Assembly (NCBI RefSeq): GCF_900099995.1
Contig: NZ_FNCZ01000001.1
Coordinates: forward strand, 1,550,001-1,614,000
Length of the DNA stretch: 64,000 bases
From: Winogradskyella thalassocola
GTDB lineage: Bacteria; Bacteroidota; Bacteroidia; Flavobacteriales; Flavobacteriaceae
Direction: 5' to 3'
Shown: piece by piece, positions 8,576 through 15,786 of the stretch
Position numbering within the stretch: position 1 is the first letter of the stretch
Layout: every line of letters begins with the position of its first letter
Notes under the pieces: model-generated
Databases searched by the model: none
What the model saw: the letters and a program-made list of their open reading frames with translations, nothing else
Told to the model about the DNA's origin: nothing
Translations under genes and position numbers: made by a program

Positions 8576-8583
8576 TATGTTTG
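8576..8583 (+). promoter_or_regulatory. -7 box overlapping the first in-frame ATG of the CoA-transferase
   Basis: TATGTTTG is a perfect TAnnTTTG box. The ATG at 8577 lies inside it, so it would be upstream of the transcription start (about 8588). The true start codon is therefore taken as ATG 8604. Confidence 0.6.
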
Positions 8584-8603
8584 CAGAATTAAATGGTATA
8601 ACT

Positions 8604-9872
8604 ATGTATAGAATTGTTTCCGCAGAAGAGGCTTTAAAAGTTGTGAAGTCTAATGATCGTGTATATATTCAAGCAGCAGCGGCTGCACCTCAGGTACTTG
8701 TTAAAGCATTATCCGCAAGACATGAAGAGCTGCGTAATGTTGAGGTTTGTCAGTTGCATACCGAAGGAGTTGCTCCTTATGCTAATCCGGAATTGAAAGA
8801 CAGCTTCCATGTTAATTCCTTTTTCATTGGAAAAAATGTGAGACATACCTTAAAAGCGGGTAATGGATCTTATACACCTGTGTTTTTAAGTGAACTTCCG
8901 CGTCTTTTTCAGCAACGCATTTTAGAGCTCGATGTGGTTTTGATTCATGTTTCTGTTCCAGATCGTCATGGCTATTGCTCTTTAGGTGTTTCTGTTGAGG
9001 CTATTTTGGCTGCTATAGATAATGCTAAGACTGTGATTGCTCAAGTAAATCCACAGATGCCAAGAACACATGGAGCAGGAATTATTCATATTTCAGAAAT
9101 CGATTATTTTGTAGAATCGAATGAAGAATTGCCTGTACATTTAATGGCTGAACCTAATGCTATAGAACTTAAAATAGGAGAATACGTAGCCAGTTTAATC
9201 GAGGATAGAAGTACACTTCAAATGGGAATTGGTTCTATTCCTAATGCCGTTTTAACGCAGTTAACAAATCACAAAGATCTAGGTTTACATACAGAGATGT
9301 TTTCAGATGGAGTTATAGATTTAATTCTTAATAATGTTATAAATGGTAACTATAAAAAGATTAATCGTGGACGAGCGCTTTCAACATTTTTAATGGGATC
9401 CAAACGCTTATATGATTATGTAGATGATAATCCGTTTGTAGAAATGCGTGCTTCAAATTACACCAATAATGCAGCATATATTAAACAGAACCCTAAGATG
9501 GTTGCCATCAATTCTGCAATTGAGGTTGATGTAACAGGTCAAGTATGTGCAGATTCTATTGGTTCTGATATGTATTCTGGTGTCGGAGGACAAATGGATT
9601 TTATTAGAGGCGCATCATTAAGTGATGGAGGTAAAGCAATTATTGCCTTACCATCGGTTACTAAAAATGGGATCAGTAGAATTGTTCCTATTTTAAAACC
9701 AGGAGCAGGTGTTGTAACGACGAGAGCCCATGTGCATTATGTCGTTACGGAATACGGCATTGCGAATCTATATGGTAAAACAATTAAAAATAGAGTAAAA
9801 GCTTTAGTCAATATAGCACACCCAGATCACAGAGAGGATATTGAGAAATCTTATTTTGATTTAATAAACTAG
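8604..9872 (+). CDS. Acetyl-CoA hydrolase/transferase family protein (CoA-transferase)
   Basis: A 422-residue family I CoA-transferase of the acetyl-CoA hydrolase / 4-hydroxybutyrate CoA-transferase group. It starts at ATG 8604 (MYRIVSAEEALKVVKSNDRV), since the earlier ATG lies in the promoter. Visible motifs include LQMGIGSIPNAVL (about 205-217), HTEMFSDGVIDL with the likely catalytic Glu in the TEMFSDG segment, and near the C-terminus VTEYGIANLYGKT, the CoA-binding GIANL loop. It exchanges CoA between acyl-CoA and a carboxylate such as acetate or succinate; the exact acid cannot be read from the sequence. It is monocistronic and convergent with the HAD gene 9 bases away. Confidence 0.85.
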   Translation: MYRIVSAEEALKVVKSNDRVYIQAAAAAPQVLVKALSARHEELRNVEVCQLHTEGVAPYANPELKDSFHVNSFFIGKNVRHTLKAGNGSYTPVFLSELPRLFQQRILELDVVLIHVSVPDRHGYCSLGVSVEAILAAIDNAKTVIAQVNPQMPRTHGAGIIHISEIDYFVESNEELPVHLMAEPNAIELKIGEYVASLIEDRSTLQMGIGSIPNAVLTQLTNHKDLGLHTEMFSDGVIDLILNNVINGNYKKINRGRALSTFLMGSKRLYDYVDDNPFVEMRASNYTNNAAYIKQNPKMVAINSAIEVDVTGQVCADSIGSDMYSGVGGQMDFIRGASLSDGGKAIIALPSVTKNGISRIVPILKPGAGVVTTRAHVHYVVTEYGIANLYGKTIKNRVKALVNIAHPDHREDIEKSYFDLIN

Positions 9873-9880
9873 AAGACCCA

Positions 9881-10279
9881 CTAAAATTGCCACCACTTTT
9901 TATTAGCAGTAGGAATTTTAGGTTCTTCATTGGTAATAATTTGATAAACTTCGCCCCAGCCGAGAATACCTCCAATGTTTCTATCGTCTATAAATAGATC
10001 AGCATGGATTTTTCGACTTCTACTGTAATCGTATTTTTCTTCCGGAAAACTAGCATTTACGGCATAGAATTCAATGCCGTTATCTTTACAGAAATCAACA
10101 GCTTCTTGCAGTTTTGCACCATTTCTATACGTCCAAAGAATTAATCGATGACCATCTTCTTGAAGCTTTTTTAAGGTTTCAAAAGCAAAGATGCGCGTTT
10201 TTCCAATTTTAGGATAGGCATCTTCTACAATGGTGCCATCGAAATCTACGGCTACTATTAATCTATTTTGAAAATTCAT
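9881..10279 (-). CDS. BT0820-like HAD-family hydrolase
   Basis: A 132-residue minimal HAD phosphatase with no cap insertion. Motif I is VDFDGT (nucleophile D12, acid/base D14), motif II corresponds to ILWTYRNG, and motif IV to DLFIDDRNIGG. The length and WTYRNG segment match the small Bacteroides BT0820-type phosphatases. The substrate is probably a small phosphorylated metabolite. A -7 box lies 22 bases upstream. It lies between gpmI and the convergent CoA-transferase. Confidence 0.8.
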   Translation of the reverse strand: MNFQNRLIVAVDFDGTIVEDAYPKIGKTRIFAFETLKKLQEDGHRLILWTYRNGAKLQEAVDFCKDNGIEFYAVNASFPEEKYDYSRSRKIHADLFIDDRNIGGILGWGEVYQIITNEEPKIPTANKKWWQF

Positions 10280-10300
10280 GCTATTTATTATAATCTAGGG

Positions 10301-10308
10301 CAAAGTTA
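10301..10308 (-). promoter_or_regulatory. -7 box of HAD hydrolase promoter
   Basis: Minus strand TAACTTTG, a perfect TAnnTTTG box 22 bases before the start codon. Confidence 0.55.
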
Positions 10309-10322
10309 CACTATTAAGAAAT

Positions 10323-11840
10323 TTATACAAGACTTTCTCTAGTCATTGCTTTAGGCTGAGGTACACCAATTAATTTTAAAATCGTTGGCGCTATGTCGCC
10401 TAAAACACCGTCTTTAATGTTTTTTAAATCTTTGTCTATTAATATAATTGGAACAGGATTAGTTGTATGAGCCGTATTTGGAGTGCCATCAGGATTTATC
10501 ATGGTTTCGCAGTTACCATGATCAGCAATTAAAATAGTGGTATAATCATTCTCTAATGCTGTAGTCACAACTTCTTTGACGCATTTGTCTACATGTTCAC
10601 AAGCTTCTATCGCTGCTTGCATAACACCTGTATGACCAACCATATCACCATTGGCAAAATTTAAGCATACAAAATCAACCTCTCCTTTTTTAAGTTCAGG
10701 AATAAGTGCCTCTGTTAATTCATAAACACTCATTTCTGGTTTTAAATCGTAGGTTGCTACTTTTGGTGAGTTTCTTAAAATTCGAGTTTCACCTTCGAAT
10801 GGTTTTTCTTGTCCACCTGAAAAGAAAAAAGTAACATGAGGATACTTCTCAGTTTCAGCGATACGAATTTGCTTTTTATGATGTTTCTCTAAGACTTCAC
10901 CTAGGGTTTCTGTAAGATTATCTTTATTGAAAACAACGTTAATGCCTTTAAAGGTGTTATCGTAATTTGTAATCGTCACATAGTTAAGATTCATTTTGTG
11001 CATGTTGTACTCATGAAAATCTTTTTGTGTTAATGCTTCTGTTAGTTGTCTTCCTCGGTCGGTTCTGAAGTTGAAAAAGATTACAACATCATCTTCTTTT
11101 ATCGTCGCCACAGGTTGGTTATCTTTACCTGTTACAATTAAAGGTTTTATAAATTCGTCTGTAATGTCGTTTTCGTAATTATCTTGAATCGATTTTAAAA
11201 CATCTTTAGTTTTTTCTCCTTCTCCATTTACTAATGCATCATAAACAATCTTTACACGTTCCCATCGCTTATCTCTATCCATAGCATAATAACGACCAGT
11301 TACGGATGCTAATTTCCCAGAGGTTTCTTTTAGGTGGTCTTCTAATTTCGAAATAAAACTAAATCCAGATTTTGGATCTACATCTCTACCATCTGTAAAT
11401 GCATGTACAAAGACATTTTTTAGTCCATAATCATGTGTGGCATTTAAGAGTCCGAAAAGATGATTAATATGAGAATGCACTCCACCATCACTAACTAAAC
11501 CTAAAAGGTGTACATTTTTATTATTGACTTTTGCGTATTCAAAAGCTGTTTTTAAAACAGGTTCTTCACGAAGCGTATTATTTTCTACAGCAAGGTTAAT
11601 TTTTACTAAATCTTGATATACAATTCGTCCCGCACCTAAATTCATGTGTCCTACTTCGCTATTTCCCATTTGTCCTTCTGGTAAACCCACATGTAAACCA
11701 TCAGTTCTTAAACTGGCGCTTGGGTATTTAGTGTAAAGTGAATCTATAAATGGAGTGTTTGCATTGTCTATAGCTGAAACTTTAGGATCGGGTGATTTTC
11801 CCCAACCATCTAAAATCATTAAAATAACCTTTTTATTCAT
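10323..11840 (-). CDS. gpmI: 2,3-bisphosphoglycerate-independent phosphoglycerate mutase
   Basis: A 505-residue glycolytic enzyme interconverting 3- and 2-phosphoglycerate with two Mn ions. I start it at ATG 11840 (MNKKVILMILDGWGK); the frame is open 12 codons further, but that stretch contains the -7 box. Alkaline-phosphatase-superfamily motifs are seen: MILDGWG (metal Asp), GQMGNSEVGHMNLGAGR (phosphoserine nucleophile in GNSEVGH), FTDGRDVDP, FFNFRTDRGRQ, NFANGDMVGHTG and TILIADHGNCE. Length is typical. It is transcribed alone from a well-formed promoter. Confidence 0.96.
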   Translation of the reverse strand: MNKKVILMILDGWGKSPDPKVSAIDNANTPFIDSLYTKYPSASLRTDGLHVGLPEGQMGNSEVGHMNLGAGRIVYQDLVKINLAVENNTLREEPVLKTAFEYAKVNNKNVHLLGLVSDGGVHSHINHLFGLLNATHDYGLKNVFVHAFTDGRDVDPKSGFSFISKLEDHLKETSGKLASVTGRYYAMDRDKRWERVKIVYDALVNGEGEKTKDVLKSIQDNYENDITDEFIKPLIVTGKDNQPVATIKEDDVVIFFNFRTDRGRQLTEALTQKDFHEYNMHKMNLNYVTITNYDNTFKGINVVFNKDNLTETLGEVLEKHHKKQIRIAETEKYPHVTFFFSGGQEKPFEGETRILRNSPKVATYDLKPEMSVYELTEALIPELKKGEVDFVCLNFANGDMVGHTGVMQAAIEACEHVDKCVKEVVTTALENDYTTILIADHGNCETMINPDGTPNTAHTTNPVPIILIDKDLKNIKDGVLGDIAPTILKLIGVPQPKAMTRESLV

Positions 11841-11858
11841 GTGAAATATTTTGAGTAT

Positions 11859-11888
11859 CAAAGATAATACATACAACGCTACAACAAA
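11859..11888 (-). promoter_or_regulatory. gpmI promoter (-33 and -7)
   Basis: On the minus strand TTTG (11888-11885), an 18-bp spacer and TATCTTTG (11866-11859) match the Bacteroidota sigma-A consensus TTTG-N19-TAnnTTTG closely. Confidence 0.65.
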
Positions 11889-12101
11889 TCTGTATGTTAA
11901 AAAAATTTGAAATGTTAACCCTATTTTAAGTCTTTCTAAGTAGATGATAAAGATTTATTTATGTTTTGAGACGATATTAACATATTTATTTTCAAAGTGT
12001 TAAAGAAATGTTATAAAAAAAATAAAGTGTAACACATTAAGGAATCTGTCGTCTATTAGGTATAATCAAAAAACAATCAATTAAATTAAAAATCTTTCAT
12101 C

Positions 12102-12497
12102 ATGAAAAAATCAGTAATCGTATTAGCTTTAGCATTAGGCTTCTCCATTTCAAATTTAAATGCATCCAATGATCTTAAAACTTCAGAATTAAATGAAGTT
12201 ATTGTAAAAACAGTTGAAGTGAGTCCTTTATGTAAGGCCGTTGCTACTGGTAACTTAGAAGAAGTTAATAAGCTTATAAAAGCTGGTGCTGATGTTAATG
12301 CAAAGTCTAATGGTATGATGCCAATTCATTACGCAGCAAAATATAATCGTGTAGAAATTATTAAAGCTTTGATCACTGCAGGTTCTGAAATTCACAAACC
12401 ATGTGATTTGGGATATACCGCTTTAAGTCATGCGAAAAATTCTAAAGCTAAAGAAGCGGAAATGTTTCTTAAGCGTTTTAAAAACAAAGATGTCTAG
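12102..12497 (+). CDS. Secreted ankyrin-repeat protein
   Basis: A 131-residue protein with a signal peptide (MKKSVIVLALALGFSISNLNAS, cleavage near residue 22) and about two and a half ankyrin repeats: LCKAVATGNLEEVNKLIKAGADVNAKS, MMPIHYAAKYNRVEIIKALITAGSEIHKP and GYTALSHAKNSKAKEAEMFLKRF. It is probably periplasmic and mediates protein-protein contact; no catalytic domain. It is preceded by about 225 bp without a gene and followed by a strong shared terminator. Partner unknown. Confidence 0.8.
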   Translation: MKKSVIVLALALGFSISNLNASNDLKTSELNEVIVKTVEVSPLCKAVATGNLEEVNKLIKAGADVNAKSNGMMPIHYAAKYNRVEIIKALITAGSEIHKPCDLGYTALSHAKNSKAKEAEMFLKRFKNKDV

Positions 12498-12527
12498 GAG
12501 TAGACAATTATTTGAGTTAGTTAGTTG

Positions 12528-12554
12528 AAAAAAGCGCCTTTAAGGCGCTTTTTT
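12528..12554. terminator. Bidirectional terminator between ankyrin gene and pepE
   Basis: A near-perfect palindrome, A6GCGCCTT followed by TAAGGCGCT6, with A and T runs on either side. It can end transcripts from both converging genes. Confidence 0.8.
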
Positions 12555-12612
12555 GTGTTTATAAATATTTTGTTTTAGCTTTTTGATTATGGCATATCAA
12601 TAGGGCTTTAAC

Positions 12613-13320
12613 CTATTTTAAAAAGCCTAAATCTGAATGTGTTGTAATTTCATAAGGCTCCTTGTTAAACTCAAAAATTCGAGCTTCTAAAGTTCCTTTT
12701 AAAGTAAGTTTTTTGCCATCGACAGCAATCCAACTCCCTTCTCGTAACCCAATTACAGGTTGATTATTATAAGCATGAAATTCTTTAATCCGTGTTTCTC
12801 TGGTTTCCCCCATATGCGTACTACCTTCAATAGGATCTAAGTAATGCGGGTTTATATTAAATGGTACCAGTCCTAAAGTTTTGAAACTCGGAGGATATAC
12901 TATTGGCATGTCATTAGTAGTATGCATCGTTAAGCCACAAATATTACTTCCTGCACTTGTACCTAAATAAGGTGTGCCATGATTAATGGCTTCTTTTATA
13001 GGTAACAGTACATTGTTTTTATATAATTGAGACACTAATACAAAGGTATTACCACCACCAACAAAAATACCTTGTGCATTTTTAATGGCGTCTTCTGCAT
13101 TCTCAAATTCGTGAATACCTTTTACTGTTTTTCCTATTTTAGCAAAAGCTTTAGAAGCTGTATTTGTATAGTCATCATGCGAAATACCTCCTGGTCTAGC
13201 ATACGGAATGAATAAAATTTCATTTGCAGATTTAAAATGAACTTTTAGTTCGTCCATTAAATACTCTAAATAACCACTGCCATGAATGGTCGACGTACTT
13301 GCTATTATAATAGATTTCAA
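12613..13320 (-). CDS. pepE: Dipeptidase E (S51 family)
   Basis: A 235-residue cytosolic peptidase that hydrolyses Asp-Xaa dipeptides. The nucleophile elbow GTSAGSN holds S122. D137 (TTNDMP) and H159 (NPHYLD) align with the Ser-Asp-His triad of E. coli PepE (120/135/157). FVGGGNTF is also typical. The start is a TTG (codons TTG AAA TCT); no in-frame ATG exists nearby and the N-terminus MKSIIIASTSTIHG fits the family. It is convergent with the ankyrin gene across a shared terminator. Confidence 0.92.
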   Translation of the reverse strand: MKSIIIASTSTIHGSGYLEYLMDELKVHFKSANEILFIPYARPGGISHDDYTNTASKAFAKIGKTVKGIHEFENAEDAIKNAQGIFVGGGNTFVLVSQLYKNNVLLPIKEAINHGTPYLGTSAGSNICGLTMHTTNDMPIVYPPSFKTLGLVPFNINPHYLDPIEGSTHMGETRETRIKEFHAYNNQPVIGLREGSWIAVDGKKLTLKGTLEARIFEFNKEPYEITTHSDLGFLK

Positions 13321-13371
13321 AATTTTTTGTTTTAGATGTACAGTTTTACAAAGAAAGTCAATCTTTTTTTA

Positions 13372-13497
13372 AAAGTGCTATTTTCTCATTTAACAAACAT
13401 TTACGAACGGATTCCTATGAGAATTGAAGAATATAACCGAAATTTAGTACAAGAATTGAAAACAAGAACCAAGCGTGTTAAAATTGTTGTCAGTTAG
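13372..13497 (+). other. Orphan open stretch in the gap before the carboxypeptidase-regulatory pair
   Basis: A short open frame encodes a charged peptide (ATG 13417, MRIEEYNRNLVQELKTRTKR, stop TAG 13495-13497). It continues upstream without a stop for several codons (IYERIP). It could be the remnant of a deleted gene's 3' end or chance. I see no ribosome-binding or promoter signal, so I do not call it a gene. Confidence 0.2.
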
Positions 13498-13553
13498 GCG
13501 TATGACTATGAGTGAACAGCAGGTGGTAATTACGAATAAAAAAATATAAACAC

Positions 13554-14372
13554 ATGAAAAAAATACTACTCTTATTATTTACAATTACAACGTTAACAGC
13601 TTTTAGTCAAGATATTGATAGAGTTACTGTAAATGGTAGAATTGTGGTGTCCTCTGATGATAAAGAAGGTGTCACCGTTTTTAATTCCTCTTCCAATAAA
13701 GGAACTTATACAGACGCAGATGGAAATTTTGAAATAAAAGTAGCAGTTAATGATGTTGTAGAATTCGGTGCACTTCAATTTAAAGATTTTAATGTTACAA
13801 TTACCGATAAGATTATTTTATCTAAGCGTTTAACGGTTATCCTTGTTGAAGACGTCAATAAATTAGATGAGGTTGTGTTGCTGCCATTTGACTTAACGGG
13901 TAACTTGGGAGCCGATTTAGAAAACGTTAGAACTTACAACGTAAGTTTAGACGCCGTTTATTTTGGTTTGGATAATATCGAGGATTTTGAGTTCTCTGCA
14001 GATTATAAAACCAAAGCAGATAATTTGGCTTTTAACGAATACAATCCACATGTGGGAGATATGGTGGATCTAGTTAATGTAGCCGGATTTTTGATTAAAA
14101 ATGTGGTTGATTTTAGTAAAATTAAGTTTAAAAGTAAGAAAGATGTTGTGTTAGAAAAAACACCTTTTAAGAAAGCCTTAGATACTTACAGTGTAAATTA
14201 TATTCACAATAACTTTGATATACCTCTAGAGCAGGTGGAATCATTTATTGATTATGCTGATAAAGAAGGTATAGATGATAGCTTATTTGAAGAAAATAAG
14301 GAAATGCAACTTTTAGAACGTATTTCTCAATTAAGTAAAGCGTTTTTAAAAGACACTAGTGAAAAAGAGTAA
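13554..14372 (+). CDS. Secreted carboxypeptidase-regulatory-like domain protein
   Basis: A 272-residue protein with a signal peptide ending AFSQ (about residue 19). Residues of about 25-105 are a CarboxypepD_reg-like beta-sandwich (VNGRIVVSSDDKEGVTVFNSSSNKGTYTDADGNFEIKVAVNDVVEFGALQF), the domain seen at the N-terminus of many TonB-dependent receptors; here no receptor barrel follows. The conserved LDEVVLLPFDLTGNL links to a helical, acidic C-terminal domain. It is probably periplasmic or attached to the outer membrane. It overlaps the next, related gene by 14 bases, so the two form an operon and may work as a pair. Confidence 0.75.
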   Translation: MKKILLLLFTITTLTAFSQDIDRVTVNGRIVVSSDDKEGVTVFNSSSNKGTYTDADGNFEIKVAVNDVVEFGALQFKDFNVTITDKIILSKRLTVILVEDVNKLDEVVLLPFDLTGNLGADLENVRTYNVSLDAVYFGLDNIEDFEFSADYKTKADNLAFNEYNPHVGDMVDLVNVAGFLIKNVVDFSKIKFKSKKDVVLEKTPFKKALDTYSVNYIHNNFDIPLEQVESFIDYADKEGIDDSLFEENKEMQLLERISQLSKAFLKDTSEKE

Positions 14373-15171
14373 AATTCTTTATGTCCTGACTACCTTTTTG
14401 AGTGTGTTATTTGTTAATGCACAGCGAAGCGATTTAAATGGGAAGTTAATTGCAAACGACGAGGTCGAAGGACTTCATGTTCAAAACAAAACAGCAGCAA
14501 AATATACCATTTCAAATGAAGATGGAAGTTTTGTGATTCCGGCAAAAGTACAAGACACATTAGTTATTTCTGGTGTTAAATATCAAACACAAGAAGTTAT
14601 TATTTCACAATCGATATTAGATTTAGGCGAATTCAGTGTTGTGCTTATTGAAAATATTAATGAACTGAATGAGGTTATTGTCGGTAAAATTTTAACAGGA
14701 AGCTTAGAATCAGATCTTCAAAACTCAGACGCTAAACCCGAGATTAATTTTTACGATTTGGGTATTTCTGGGTATAAAGGAAAACCTCTTACTCAAAACG
14801 AACGGAAACTACACGATGCTGATGCAGGGCCTGTTGGATCAATAATGGGAGGTCCGTTTGGAGGTGGTGTAGGTTTAAATCTTCATAAAATACTGAATAG
14901 GGTTAGTGGTAGAACTAAAAAACTCGAAAACATCGTAGAATTGGATGATAGAGAACGTTGTATTCAACGTTTAAGAATAGGGTATGAGTCGTTTATTTTT
15001 GAGAATGATTCTTTAGCTGAAAACCTACGTACTGAGTATTTTCTGTTTTGCCAAGAGGACGATGAATTTTTAACGTTGTGTAATAAGAATGATGATATAA
15101 CACTATTAGAATTTTTACAAGCAAAGCTAAAAGTGTATCAGGAAAATAGAAAATCAATAACTAAAGACTAA
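14359..15171 (+). CDS. Secreted carboxypeptidase-regulatory-like protein, paralogue of preceding gene
   Basis: A 270-residue protein starting at GTG 14359, inside the 3' end of the previous gene, so translation is probably coupled. Signal peptide ends near VNAQ (about residue 22). A CarboxypepD_reg-like domain follows (LNGKLIANDEVEGLHVQNKTAAKYTISNEDGSFVIPAKVQDTLVISG), then NELNEVIVGKILTGSLESDL, the same linker as in its neighbour. A Gly-rich stretch (GSIMGGPFGGGVGLNLHKILN) lies at about 154-175. Periplasmic location is inferred. Function unknown; genes of this pair type lie beside the DUF6702 and M1 peptidase genes here. Confidence 0.75.
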   Translation: MKKSKILYVLTTFLSVLFVNAQRSDLNGKLIANDEVEGLHVQNKTAAKYTISNEDGSFVIPAKVQDTLVISGVKYQTQEVIISQSILDLGEFSVVLIENINELNEVIVGKILTGSLESDLQNSDAKPEINFYDLGISGYKGKPLTQNERKLHDADAGPVGSIMGGPFGGGVGLNLHKILNRVSGRTKKLENIVELDDRERCIQRLRIGYESFIFENDSLAENLRTEYFLFCQEDDEFLTLCNKNDDITLLEFLQAKLKVYQENRKSITKD

Positions 15172-15218
15172 CTTTGGAATGCGTTTTGTAAATAAATTAT
15201 GCATCGTTAAAATAAAAT

Positions 15219-15725
15219 ATGAAATTACTACCTATTTTAATTGTCTTTTTAAGTCTTCCATTTTTAATTTCGAATACAAATAATCACGAATATTATGTTA
15301 GTGTAACTGAAGTAGAATACGCAAAAGAAGAACAAGCTCTCCAAATAATAAGTCAAATATTTATTGATGATTTTGAAACCTTATTACGCAAACGTTACGA
15401 TGAAGATATAACACTCGATATCGAAGGTGAATCAGATAAGGTAGACACATATATGAGTCGGTATTTAACAGATAAATTAAAGGTTATCGTAAATGGTGAT
15501 ATCGTAAACTTCAAATTTATAGGAAAGGAATATAAAGATGATATTACGTATTGCTATTTAGAAATAGAAAATATTTCAATTATTAAGTCAGTAGAGATTA
15601 CCAATCAAATTTTATTCGATGCGTTTTCAGAACAGCAAAATATAGTTAGGTTAAAACTTCTAGGTAAAAACAAGAGTTTTTTGCTGGTTCCGCAGAATGA
15701 CACTTGCGTGTTAAAATTTGAATAA
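15219..15725 (+). CDS. DUF6702 family secreted protein
   Basis: A 168-residue protein with an N-terminal hydrophobic signal sequence (residues 1-19). HEYYVSVTEVEYAKEEQALQIISQIFIDDFETLLRKRY (24-61) is the recognisable core of DUF6702, found just upstream of M1-type peptidases in many flavobacteria; here an M1 gene follows 61 bases later. It is probably periplasmic and partners the peptidase. No catalytic residues are evident. Function unproven. Confidence 0.7.
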   Translation: MKLLPILIVFLSLPFLISNTNNHEYYVSVTEVEYAKEEQALQIISQIFIDDFETLLRKRYDEDITLDIEGESDKVDTYMSRYLTDKLKVIVNGDIVNFKFIGKEYKDDITYCYLEIENISIIKSVEITNQILFDAFSEQQNIVRLKLLGKNKSFLLVPQNDTCVLKFE

Positions 15726-15786
15726 AAAACTATTAAGCCATCATAAATTTATACTTTAGGCATCATTTTAACAACAATAAAATTAT

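Noticed and set aside
11880..12101. Riboswitch in the leader of the ankyrin gene
   Set aside because: The about 220-bp AT-rich leader shows no recognisable conserved aptamer core or expression-platform hairpin.
13417..13497. A 26-residue small protein MRIEEYNRNL...
   Set aside because: No promoter, no recognisable family, and the frame continues upstream without a start; more likely a gene remnant or chance. Listed only as a low-confidence feature.
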